Part shown: positions 12,676-22,063 of the stretch, piece after piece
How the letters are laid out: each line of letters opens with the position of its first letter
Position numbering within the stretch: the first letter of the stretch is position 1
Source of the DNA: Neopestalotiopsis rosae
Taxonomy: Eukaryota > Ascomycota > Sordariomycetes > Amphisphaeriales > Sporocadaceae
Reading direction: 5' to 3'
NCBI GenBank assembly: GCA_023078685.1
Contig: JALGAS010000005.1
Location: 620,001 to 684,000, forward strand
Length of the DNA stretch: 64,000 nt
Program-made: the position numbers and the translations under genes
Notes under the pieces: model-generated
What the model saw: only the letters and a program-made list of their open reading frames with translations
Told to the model about the DNA's origin: nothing
Databases searched by the model: none

Positions 12676-12974
12676 GCATCCTATATGATGGCAGCGTTGG
12701 GCCAGGAAAACCAGGGTTTAAATTACATTGGTTCATGTTTGGAACAAATGGGCATAAGATTCAAGGTGTCTTTTTATTCATACTGCCACATGGATGGGTC
12801 AGTTGCAGCGACAAGAATCCTTGAATAGGTAGTACTTATATTATTCAGCGCACATTACAGCGAACTTTCGATTACAGCAAGGAATGCAGTGCAGAATTCC
12901 ATCAAGTTTCCATGGGAAAACGATCAAGATTATCCCCATGCTAAACTTGAGCCAAAGTATTTTGAGTTCACATT

Positions 12975-15070
12975 CTAAGCATCCTCGATGCCTTGCGGAA
13001 CGGCTCGAGTCTTTCTCAACTCATCCTCGATGGCAATATCTTGAAACACAGTCTCGCCTCTTTTCGCCGCCTCAACTTTTTGGCGCTTCAATCGTCTAGT
13101 CTCGACCTCAATGTCCCGCGTGACCCACCAGGTGACCAAGGTCGTACAGGCGCAGCAGCCCACGAGAGCCATGGCGACGCCAAAGGATAGCTGGTAGCGA
13201 GGGGCGTAGGCGCTCCGAAAGAGCTGCGGACCAATGGCCCCGCCAATCTGACCGTACGAGTTGACAAAGCCGATGGAGAAGGCCGAGCCGGTAGCGCGGC
13301 TCGTCGTCTGTACCCTCCACGGCCACATCGTCGGGAACCCTTGATGGACAAATTTCATGAGTAAATGGCGGACAATAATGAGACGGGTAAGTCTGAAGAA
13401 GAAGGACAAGGACTCACAAGCAGCCGTAACGGCGTTCCCAATCATGGTGGCAGCGTAGACGCCCCCGTTGCTGGGATAGGCCACCATGACGGAGTAGCAG
13501 GCCAAGATGACGACCAGAAAGGTCAAGGGGTAGAGGGGGCGCGGCAGGCGGCCGTTGTCGGCAAAGACGCCCGTCACGCCGATGACGAGGAGGCCGAGGA
13601 CGGTGATGGGCAGGTTCAGCAGTTGAGCCGCGGCGATGCTCCTGGGATGTGATGTCACGTCAGCCGACATATTTTTGCCTCTCTCATTCTTTTCCGGGTT
13701 CTGTTTTTGGAAACCAGGCAAATACAGAGAACTTGGGGGAGGTGTAGAAGAAAAAGAGATAACTCACGTGAATCCTAGATCAGCAATGACGGTAGACTGA
13801 TAGAACCTGACACCCGAGGTACCAACTGTAAAGGTTGCCCATATCGCTGTGAACAGCCAAAGGCGCGTATCCTTGAGGGACTCGACAATCTCTTTCCACT
13901 TGAAGTGCTGTTCCTGGGCTCGTGGAGCGTTGAGGGGTAAGCGAGCCTGGATAAAGGCCTTTTCCTTTTCAGATAACCACGACGCAGTCTCGGGGACTAT
14001 CATTTTGAGAAAAAGTAAGTACATATATGACTAGAATAGAGTAGGGATGTGTTTGTGTGTGTCTTGGGACTTACAGTCTGGGAGTAAAAACCATATAGCA
14101 GTACCGAGAATGATGGTGGCAATGGCCTCGACGAGCATGAGCCATTGCCAGCCGGAGAGGCCCCCTTTTCCGGACGCCAAGTCGAAAGCATATGCGAGAA
14201 TTCCACTAAATATGCCGGATAAATTGCCGCAAATGTCTTCTTATTGTTAGGATAGTTGAAGATAATGTCTGGCTGTGTGATCTTACAGAAGTAGAGAAGT
14301 CTCAGAGACATTTCATCTGGTCTATACCAATAGCACATTTGTAAAATAACGCCTGGAAACTGACCAGCCTCAGCCTGACAATTGTTAGTAATGCAGATCT
14401 TGTCGCCTTGATGTTGAATGAGATCTCACCAAGCCCAAAAAGAACCGAGCAGCGTAGAGGCCACTCTTGTTGGTGACGGCACAGTGGCAAGCCAAAACAA
14501 CACCCCATGTTATCATGATCCGAGATTGCCACTTGGAGGGCGAGAATCGTTTCAAGAGTAAGTTTGATGGTGCCTCGCCAATGATGTACGGTATCTTGGA
14601 CGGTCATTAGCCAGAGTCCGAATATTTGTAACCACGGTCAGAGCAGAGCCCACATAATACATGACTGTCACTAAGTTGTAGTCATCTGCCGTCATGGCGA
14701 GCTGGGTCATAATGTTTTGGCTCGTCCCACGATTCATGATACGTGCATTTGAAACCTAGAGATGGATGTTAGTACAACCATGGATGAATGAATCTTGCTC
14801 GATTACACTTGCATTATCAACATCGAGATTCTTGAACATGAAGATGAGAGAGCAGAGAGGCATCAGATGCCAGTCGATGCGCCGCAGGAGACTCTTTTCC
14901 TCCTCTGGCGTCAAGGCTGCGAGAGCTCGCCGACGGGCCTCTTCGACATCTTCGGCATCCGTATCATGGCCGCTGGAAGAAGCGGCCAGGACATCGTGTG
15001 CCTTGTTGCTGCCACCGGTGAAGTCAGCCGCTTGGCTCGATATCGCGGCTCGTTCCTTGATCGACGACAT
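12975..15070 (-). CDS. MFS transporter, anion:cation symporter (Dal5-like) family
   Basis: Eight exons on the minus strand (15070-14813, 14755-14654, 14594-14430, 14374-14287, 14236-14075, 13996-13768, 13641-13418, 13339-12975) encode 530 residues. The family imports organic anions such as allantoate, vitamins or carboxylates across the plasma membrane. Features in order are an acidic cytosolic N-tail, RIDWHLMPLCSLIF (first helix), the signature NLDVDNVSNARIMNRGTS, IPYIIGEAPSN, FFLGLAEAGQFPGV, a central cytoplasmic segment PETASWLSEKEKAF, and MWPWRVQTTSRATGSAF with IGFVNSYGQIGGAIGPQLF in the C-terminal half. The first intron (14756-14812) must use a GC donor (GCAAGT) to restore the conserved NVSNARIMN. 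The gene is divergent from an oxygenase gene 740 bp away. The substrate cannot be told from sequence. Confidence 0.9.
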
Positions 15071-15810
15071 TGTCTTGATTAATCAAAATAATCAACAACG
15101 GCTGCTCGTACGACCAAAAATGATTATCGGAAACAAGCACTCTCATAAACTTTAAGCATCTCAAGTAACATAGGCGGCGTCCCTGCGGAGCCTCTGGATC
15201 TGGCCTGGCTCGGTTATCGGACCAGAGCCCAGAGTATAGCATCATCCCCCACCATGATCACGAACAATGCAAACTCGGCCGTGCAAGCAAGTAGCCCGCG
15301 TGACGGTGGCCAGGGTATGCGACGGGCTCGCTGCCGCAGCAAGCGTATAATCAAGAGTCAGATAGCATTGTCTCCATAATCATATCTGCGGCGGACTTTT
15401 TTGTTGCATTACACGGGGGTCCCACTACCCACGGCCAACCACAGGCCGCATGGTGTTGAGCTCGTCATCGCCCCTAACGATCACGACACCTGATGGTTCC
15501 TATTATGTACCTATTGGGTCTTGTTACTGCTTACATTCCAGCAGCTCCAACACACAATTCGGAGAATAGCAATCCCACACCAAGCCATATGGAGATTTAT
15601 TTCCATGGTATTATTCCCAGAACCTCGGAGCCAATGACGTGCAAAGTTGGAGTGCGGAGTTGGTCAACTCGCTACCACAGGGTTTTCTTGCGATGAGATG
15701 ATTTTGGCTGCATTCTTATTCTTCATTGCATTATAATCACGTCTGAGTTCTAAGTACATCAAAGAAACATCAGACTAGTGTCGAGAAGAATTAAAAGTGA
15801 AAAAGCAACA
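15071..15810. promoter_or_regulatory. Divergent spacer MFS / oxygenase 1
   Basis: A 740-bp head-to-head spacer that must hold promoters for the transporter and the first 2-oxoglutarate oxygenase, so joint regulation is possible. I did not identify a specific regulator site. Confidence 0.45.
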
Positions 15811-17282
15811 ATGGCAGCTGCCGTCGTGTCTCAGCCTGGATCGTCCATCCCGACTTATCACCAAATACCAGAAACCAAGTATGAGCGTACGTATATCGTA
15901 GAAACCCGGTCGAACATATCCATGAAGGGATTTTGTCGCTCATGTTGAAAATCTTCCAGTGGATTGGGCCGAACTCGCCACTCTTGACCTCTCTCAGTTT
16001 GACCAACCTGGCGGCAAGGAGAAACTAGCCAAGCAGCTCGCCGAAGCCATTGAAAAGATTGGTGTGTTTTCCACATGAGAATGCAAATAACAGAGCTATA
16101 AAGACTGATTGTTTGCGACTAATTCAAGGTTTCTTTTACATTACTGATTTCGGACTCACCCAAGAGCAAGTAGATCGCCAGTTCGCGATCGGAAAGGAGG
16201 TCTTTCAGCTTTCGACCGAGGAAAAGCTCAAGTACAGGGCAGACCTGGAGAATGGAGGCTACAATGGATATAAACCTCTTGGTCTTCGCGTAAGTAGTAC
16301 AACGCGACATCCCCTTGCTCCAGCAGTGTATATGTACAGTCTATTGAACGGACCCCACTCTATTTAGGAAGTAAGACCCGGTGTGCACGACAATACAGAA
16401 ATCTACAACATACCAAAGTTTATCCCCGAGCTGGAGCGTCCGCACCCGGGCGTGATCGACGCCAACCGGGCCGAGATTGAGCACTTTGCCCGGCACATAC
16501 ACGACCACGTCGTGGGCCGGCTGCTCGTGCTCTTTGCCCTCGTGCTCGAGTTGCCCGAGGACTACTTTTTGCAGCGCCACCGGTACGACCAGCGCAGCGA
16601 TTGCCACTTGCGTTACATGAAGTACCACCACCGCACCGCCGAGCAGAACCGGGTTCTGGAGAATGTATGGGTCAAGGGCCATACGGACTTTGGGAGGTAA
16701 GTAGACTTACTTTTTTTTTTTTTCGTTTTTCCAAAACCTATAGGCATGTATCAAGGGTGACAACTGCTATTATTCTCTTGATCTCGGCTCAAATAGCAAA
16801 GATGAAATCGAAGCAAGTTTCACTGACACGACCGTTACCGAAACAACAGTCTCACCCTGCTCTTCCGCCAGCCTGTCTGCGCCCTGCAGGTGCGCACTCC
16901 CGAGGGCGAGTGGAAGTGGGTGAAGCCCTACCCGGGCAGCATCACGGTCAACGTGGCCGACTCGCTCGAGTTCCTGACCAACGGGTTCCTCAAGAGCAGC
17001 ATCCACCGCGTGGTGGCGCCGCCGCCCGACCAGGTCGACGTGGACCGCCTGGGCGTCCTCTACTTTGTCCGGCCCGAGGACACGCTCGAGCTCCGGCCCG
17101 TGGTCAGCGACGTGCTGCGGCGCCGGGGCTACGACCGGTCCACCGACGGCGCGGCCGTCGGCGTCACGGCCGGAGAGTGGGTCAAGGCCCGCGTGGCCAA
17201 GGGCGTGGCCAAGGAAAAGCCCAGGAGCGAAGTGGGCGAGCAGGACATCATTGGCGGAAAGTCGGCAAAGTATTATGATTAG
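15811..17282 (+). CDS. 2-oxoglutarate/Fe(II)-dependent oxygenase (IPNS-like)
   Basis: Five exons (15811-15886, 15960-16061, 16129-16289, 16368-16696, 16850-17282) encode 366 residues, the usual size of the isopenicillin-N-synthase-like family. The enzyme would oxidise a small molecule using Fe(II), O2 and 2-oxoglutarate in the cytosol. The N-terminal non-haem dioxygenase domain includes IEKIGFFYITDFGL near 58-71 and GYNGYKPLG. The catalytic jelly roll contains the HxD motif His218-Thr-Asp220 (GHTDFGSLTLLF) and the distal ligand His275 (SSIHRVVAP). The Arg of RLGVLYFVRP is a candidate for 2-oxoglutarate anchoring. The facial triad is therefore intact. The 153-bp last intron contains a long T tract. 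The gene is convergent with a second oxygenase only 75 bp away and divergent from an MFS gene. Substrate unknown. Confidence 0.92.
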
Positions 17283-17357
17283 GCGTAAATGTGTATATAA
17301 AGCTCCTCTTCTTGCCAAGAAATCGTATAAACAGCGGCCGTTCAACATTTGGTATCA

Positions 17358-18684
17358 TTACTGCAATATCGAAATATCGTCCTGCATATACTGCTCGTAC
17401 ACATCGGCGTAGAACTTTCTCCCGTTCTCCCGGTGACTGCGAATCTTGGTCCTCAGCTGCGCCTCGCCCCAAGTATCATATCTGCCGCGCAAAAAGGCCG
17501 AATCAACCAGCCGGCCCTCGGCGGGCTCCTCGGTCACTCCCGCGTTGAACGACGCAAAATGAGGCCGGAGGACCTGCGCCTCGTATTTCGTGAGACTCCG
17601 CCGCACGCCCTGGAAAAAGGGCACAGAGTAAAGCTCTCGCGAGCCTCCCGAGAGGAGGACCCGGGGCGTCGTCGCCTTGCAGACGCCGTCCGTGACGACC
17701 TCGAACGCCTGGCCAATGTTGACGACCAGCGTCCCGGGCTTGGCCGGCACGTCGATCCACTGGCCGGCCTTGTTGAGCGCCTGCAGTCCCGGGACCTCTG
17801 GAGGGGAGGCTTGGAGGAGGAATGTCCACCACCCGGATGAGTCTTTGCTAGATATACGATTGGAGAATTAGTTACAATCGTGTTGTTTTGAATTCCATCC
17901 ATGCGCCAGTCAAGTCTCCGGGTAGAAGCTGAGATTACAGGTCGAGCAGAAGAATTTTATGGGTTTCCATTTTACGTACTGAGGCCCTACTCCTTGATCA
18001 GATACCGAGGCACCGTCAGCAGGCAACGATGGATAGTGGATTAGTTTCAAGCGGTGTTGATCGGATAGAAACGGCAGGAATACATCTGCAGGTAGCGACA
18101 GAGCCCGGGCGACCCGCATCAAGAAGCGCTCGCTGAGGGCCGTCAGCGATTCGATATAATCTGTGACAACTTGCCGTAGTTCGGGTAATCCTGGTGGCCA
18201 CTAATTTGTTTCGTCGAGCGAAGAGGCGAAAATCAGCACATTTGACAAGAGGAAATCACGGGGAACACGGGGCTTGCTCATTAAGAGACCAAAGTACCTG
18301 ATTCGGTCCACGCAGGCGGTCATATAGAGGATCGCACGCGCGCCAGTCATCAGGCAGCTCAGTCGCAAACTCGACCTGCTCCCGGAAATCGGGCCTTCCC
18401 GCGGTGCTCTCCCGGCCGGGGGCGCTATAGCCGAGAAAATGCGGCGAGTTCTCCAGGGCCACGGCCGCCTTGGCCTCGGGAGGTAGCGCAAACAAGGTCG
18501 GCAACGCTGCCGTCAGCCGCGCCATGACGTCCTCCGAGACGCCGTGGTGAGCGATGTACAGGAATCCGACCTCGATCAGGGCGTAACGCAGGTCGTGTAG
18601 CACGCGCGGGAGCGAGGCGGGGTTCTCGGCCAGTGCCAGGTCTATGGTTGGAATCTCGCTGAAAGATGACTTGTCGGTACTCAT
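17358..18684 (-). CDS. 2-oxoglutarate/Fe(II) oxygenase-like protein lacking the distal iron histidine
   Basis: Three exons (18684-18298, 18200-17980, 17847-17358) encode 365 residues; an upstream in-frame ATG at 18711 would add nine. The N-terminal dioxygenase domain begins SEIPTIDLA and includes EVGFLYIAHHGV. In the catalytic domain the HxD motif is present as His203-Lys-Asp205 (GPHKDSSGWWTFLLQ), rebuilt across the second intron, and the C-terminal region RELYSVPFFQGVRR is family-like. The distal iron ligand, normally in an ATTHRVL-like stretch, reads ATTPRVL: Pro264, codon CCC at plus positions 17664-17666. A single base change from a His codon (CAC) would give this. The reading frame is intact and long, so it is not an obvious pseudogene. 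It may be catalytically dead or use altered metal binding, or the base may be a sequencing error. It is convergent with the intact oxygenase. Confidence 0.88.
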
Positions 18685-19254
18685 CTTGCGTGAACAGAAA
18701 ATTGAGGCCAATGGTGATTATAAGTATGTCTGTCCAGTTTCTACGGATAGTAGACCCATCAATGATATGTCTGTCAGCGGCAGACAACGGAATGGTGGGG
18801 TGGGGACAGATCACGCAAGTGTGTACTCGTCACGCCGGCATGAAAGTATGAGAACCTTATTGGGAAGCAACTACTATGGTGATTGGTGGTTAGATTCGGA
18901 CGTATGGGGTGTATCAATCCTATCTCGTGGACGTTTAATGATTGAGTAGAGTTGGATTATGAACATTTATAGTAATTATCCTGTAACATGACCAGTCACT
19001 CATCCCTTTCTCCTTCGTGGCACATCTCTCGATCATCATTCGCATATGTTCCGTTGTTCATTCGGAGTATTTCGTAGTTAGAAAGCTTTGATTAAGGCAT
19101 CATGAGAAACCAAGCAAATTTCAAGTGACGGATATTACAGACATGGCTTGATGATTTACCCTGTCAGCTATTTTTATAATTCTATATGAATTATAAGTAA
19201 TTGCTAATCAGAGAGACCAAACAAGGTCTATTCAAGTCTTCATGTTATACATGC
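18685..19254. other. Intergenic, nothing recognised
   Basis: About 570 bp of AT-rich DNA between the second oxygenase start and the end of the first SprT-like gene. It should contain the oxygenase promoter. No other feature seen. Confidence 0.45.
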
Positions 19255-20235
19255 CTAATATTTCCTGTACCTCTTGGCATTCTGCTTGACATGGCGTCTC
19301 AAGCGCGGCGCGTCAATGACAACACTTGTCCCTTGTACCTGAATGATCTCGTTGGGCGAAGGCTTGCGCCGCAAGTTGGCCAGCTCGGAGTGCGCAAGCT
19401 TGTCGTCGCCCTCCTTCCATCTGCGGACCTCGGTGCACTCCTGTTCCCAAGACGGCTGCCACACACAGTTCACAAAATCGCTACAACTATACCAAGTATC
19501 AAACCGTACGCCCCACGTCTCCAGCGTCTTGGTGCCGCAATGCTCCAGGGCGCGGAAGACGGGCCCGTGCCCGCTTACGCCTGCGGCGTTGAGTTTATAC
19601 CACACGCATCTCTCACTGTTGCATAGAAATGAGCCCAGGTAGACGTGACAGAGCTCGTGATAGAGCGTTGCTAGCAGATCGGCGAGCTCGAGCTTTACCA
19701 AGTTTCCTCGCCCGTCGTTGGCTTTTCGTGCGATACTTACCGTCCACTCTCGGGGATCGTTCGGATCAGATGGGGTGGCAAAACCAAGGGGTTCATCACC
19801 CTCCCCGCGATTCCGGTGCATTCGGACACCAACATGGATATATGGAGTGTGAAAGAGAGATCCGAAGAAGAAAAATTCATCAAAGCAGCGAGCAAACGCT
19901 GTGAGTATGAAGGCCAAGTCTTGTTCATGGAGCCAATGCCATGTCAACTTGCTGACATCGGCAAAGAGCTGCTGGAATTCCCGTTTTGCTTTAATCTGTT
20001 TTTGAGCAAGCTCGTTATCAGGAACCTCCCAAAAACTTCCTACCGTGCAATTGAGCAATGGTCGTGCCTTATAGCCCTGGAATACTAGAGCAGGACGGTG
20101 CTCGGTACCGGCTCGAACGTATCCAGGCGGCCGGGAGTGCTTCTTGCTACAAATATGCGGTCGCGACATCGTACTTTTGGAGATCGACTCGATGATTAAG
20201 TTTGTGTGGTGCAGGTGAGATGTGGTCTCGAACAC
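19255..20235 (-). CDS. SprT-like zinc metalloprotease domain protein 1
   Basis: An intronless frame of 326 residues; a start at the internal Met23 (20169, MSRPHICSKK) is also possible. Near 115-126 is CFDEFFFFGSL, the typical opening of SprT-like domains. The zinc site His193-Glu-Leu-Cys-His197 (YHELCHVYL) and the third ligand candidate His223 (SGHGPVF) are all present, so a functional metalloprotease is plausible. The N-terminal 70 residues and the basic C-terminal tail (RLRRHVKQNAKRYRKY) are outside the domain. SprT-family proteases such as SPRTN cleave DNA-protein crosslinks; fungal members outside that group are mostly uncharacterised, and I do not claim that substrate here. It lies 619 bp downstream of a second SprT-like gene on the same strand, suggesting old tandem duplication. 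Confidence 0.88.
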   Translation of the reverse strand: MFETTSHLHHTNLIIESISKSTMSRPHICSKKHSRPPGYVRAGTEHRPALVFQGYKARPLLNCTVGSFWEVPDNELAQKQIKAKREFQQLFADVSKLTWHWLHEQDLAFILTAFARCFDEFFFFGSLFHTPYIHVGVRMHRNRGEGDEPLGFATPSDPNDPREWTVSIARKANDGRGNLVKLELADLLATLYHELCHVYLGSFLCNSERCVWYKLNAAGVSGHGPVFRALEHCGTKTLETWGVRFDTWYSCSDFVNCVWQPSWEQECTEVRRWKEGDDKLAHSELANLRRKPSPNEIIQVQGTSVVIDAPRLRRHVKQNAKRYRKY

Positions 20236-20854
20236 TCGATGCTATTGTGAATTGTCTTCTGATAAGAGTCCTTCATCTGTCTATTTATGGCAAGTGGTCG
20301 CGTGCTTCTGGGATGAACAATGAGACTGCCTGAGACTTTCATGACCATACTGAATCATCTAGAATGCCCTTCTCCCCTAGCCAGGGAATCATGAGACTGA
20401 ATCGTACCCGTCTTTCATACAGCCCGAGGTCTCATTGTGTCTCCACTAGACGAGTAACTGGCAGAATCCTTGAATGATACTGCGTCCAGTGCTCGAATGC
20501 TCCCGAACGACAATCAGTGTCCGCTCGGTTTAGGGAAAACATATACACAGGCACAGGGAATTACAGATAAGTCATGTCAGCAGATGCACCCGAAGTAATT
20601 CTCTTATGCCCAAAATCTATTATGCAAAAAATTTCGACGCCCCTTCCGTATAGTCGGAATAAACAATATTGAAATAGTTGCCGCCTGCCATGCAATCCAA
20701 TAACAACCATCATATATATATAAAGAACACCTAGCTATAAGACGCCATCGCCATGCTAAAGACTCAAACGACGGAAAAGCAATGGCCGAAAAGACAAAAT
20801 GTTTGTAAATCGATGTTGAGGGTCATTCCCGAAATGGATGAATTCAAGCTCAAC
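20236..20854. other. Spacer between the two SprT-like genes
   Basis: A 619-bp same-strand spacer that must hold the 3' end of the second gene and the promoter of the first. No additional feature is recognised, apart from a possible tiny terminal exon of the upstream gene near 20741-20766. Confidence 0.45.
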
Positions 20855-22063
20855 TTACATTGGATCGAAGCCATCGCTATAGCTTCTTTTATCCAAGAAA
20901 CGTAGACCAGGCGCCAGAAACGGTACCTGATGTGGGTTGATGTCTTCAGAGCACTGCATACCACAGTTGCGGAATGTGTCTTCGTGGCTGTGGGTCTGAA
21001 GAAAGTCGTCGAGATCTGCTTCCATATTGCTCAGGAAGAGAGTATCTGGACCAGCCCATTTGTCAATCAGACTGGCAATCTGGTGAAATCCCACCGTATG
21101 ACCTCCGGATCGCTTCGCCTTCAAGCCACATCGGATGAACAGATAACTGTGGATCAACTCATGTATGAAGGTCGAGATGAGCAGTCTCCTGTTGTAGCGC
21201 TTGTCCTTGCGATAGCTCTGCGATAGCACAATCAGAGTCTCGTAGCCACCATCCTGTGCCGTTCGCAAGGCTGTTGTGCCGATGATCTGGGTATGGTACT
21301 GCTTGTTGGACACATCAGACCAATCCCACCTGACGCGATTCCTGAGGCTCCCAAAGAAGAAGATCTCGTTGGCTGCGCGGAAAATATTGTTCAGTGCGGC
21401 ATCATCGATTTCAAACTCTTTACCGGGAGACGTTCTCGGAGAAATGAGGCTCTTGAGAATGCGCTCAGCCTTGGAGTCACGTCCCGGTTTGTGGTAGTGG
21501 GCAAAATGCCTTTCCACCCGCTGAGCAGCCTGTTGATCCTTCTTCATATCCGAGTAGTTTGACTGTGTATTGCTGTCATCATCCTTTGGAGCAATCGACA
21601 TGCCAGAAGATGTCCTCTCCATTAAAGTCGGTCGCAAGTCTGGTCTCATGCGAGAACGATAATGCACCTCGTCCGGGAATCTGTCAGAGTTGGCCGGTGA
21701 CGGAACCCTCGATGCGGAACCCGATGTGTCGTAATCGTGGCATGGCACCGGACTGGGACTTGGCCGGCCGGCTTCTCGGCCGGCCTCTCTGAGAATAAAG
21801 AAGGCGGGCTCACGTGGGGCCAGCACCTGGGGTTGGCTCTGGGCCTCGGGGGCGACGTTGTAAAATCGCGGTCTCTTGTGCTGAGGAGAAGCATGGCCAT
21901 TATCGTTGGCGACTTCAAAGAGGACAAACGGGTACGGTCTCTTTCCTCCCTCCGTATACATTCTTGGTTCAGCATTGCTGAAACGGTCATCTAGAAAGGA
22001 AGAGGAGGCACTGTATGAACGGGACAGCGGCATCCCGCCACTGTGCCAATCACTCCTTTCCAT
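20855..22063 (-). CDS. SprT-like zinc metalloprotease domain protein 2
   Basis: An open frame of 402 residues; an internal start at Met11 is possible. The first 215 residues are low-complexity and Ser/Pro/Arg-rich, probably disordered. The SprT-like domain follows: IFRAANEIFFFGSL (227-240), VRWDWSDV, the zinc site His301-Glu-Leu-Ile-His305 (FIHELIHSYLF) and His322 (SGGHTVGFHQIA). It shares this architecture with the neighbour at 19255-20235 but the two differ strongly outside the motifs. The stop codon is embedded in a perfect GTAAGT donor (ATG-TAA-GT), so a short extra exon is possible: splicing from AT|GTAAGT to an acceptor near 20767 would end the protein in a few different residues. The role is unknown beyond probable metal-dependent proteolysis. 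Confidence 0.86.
   Translation of the reverse strand: MERSDWHSGGMPLSRSYSASSSFLDDRFSNAEPRMYTEGGKRPYPFVLFEVANDNGHASPQHKRPRFYNVAPEAQSQPQVLAPREPAFFILREAGREAGRPSPSPVPCHDYDTSGSASRVPSPANSDRFPDEVHYRSRMRPDLRPTLMERTSSGMSIAPKDDDSNTQSNYSDMKKDQQAAQRVERHFAHYHKPGRDSKAERILKSLISPRTSPGKEFEIDDAALNNIFRAANEIFFFGSLRNRVRWDWSDVSNKQYHTQIIGTTALRTAQDGGYETLIVLSQSYRKDKRYNRRLLISTFIHELIHSYLFIRCGLKAKRSGGHTVGFHQIASLIDKWAGPDTLFLSNMEADLDDFLQTHSHEDTFRNCGMQCSEDINPHQVPFLAPGLRFLDKRSYSDGFDPM

Noticed and set aside
16601..17278. 225-codon alternative frame over the last exons of oxygenase 1
   Set aside because: Arg/Gly/Ala-rich shadow frame in GC-rich coding DNA; the sense frame carries the conserved motifs.
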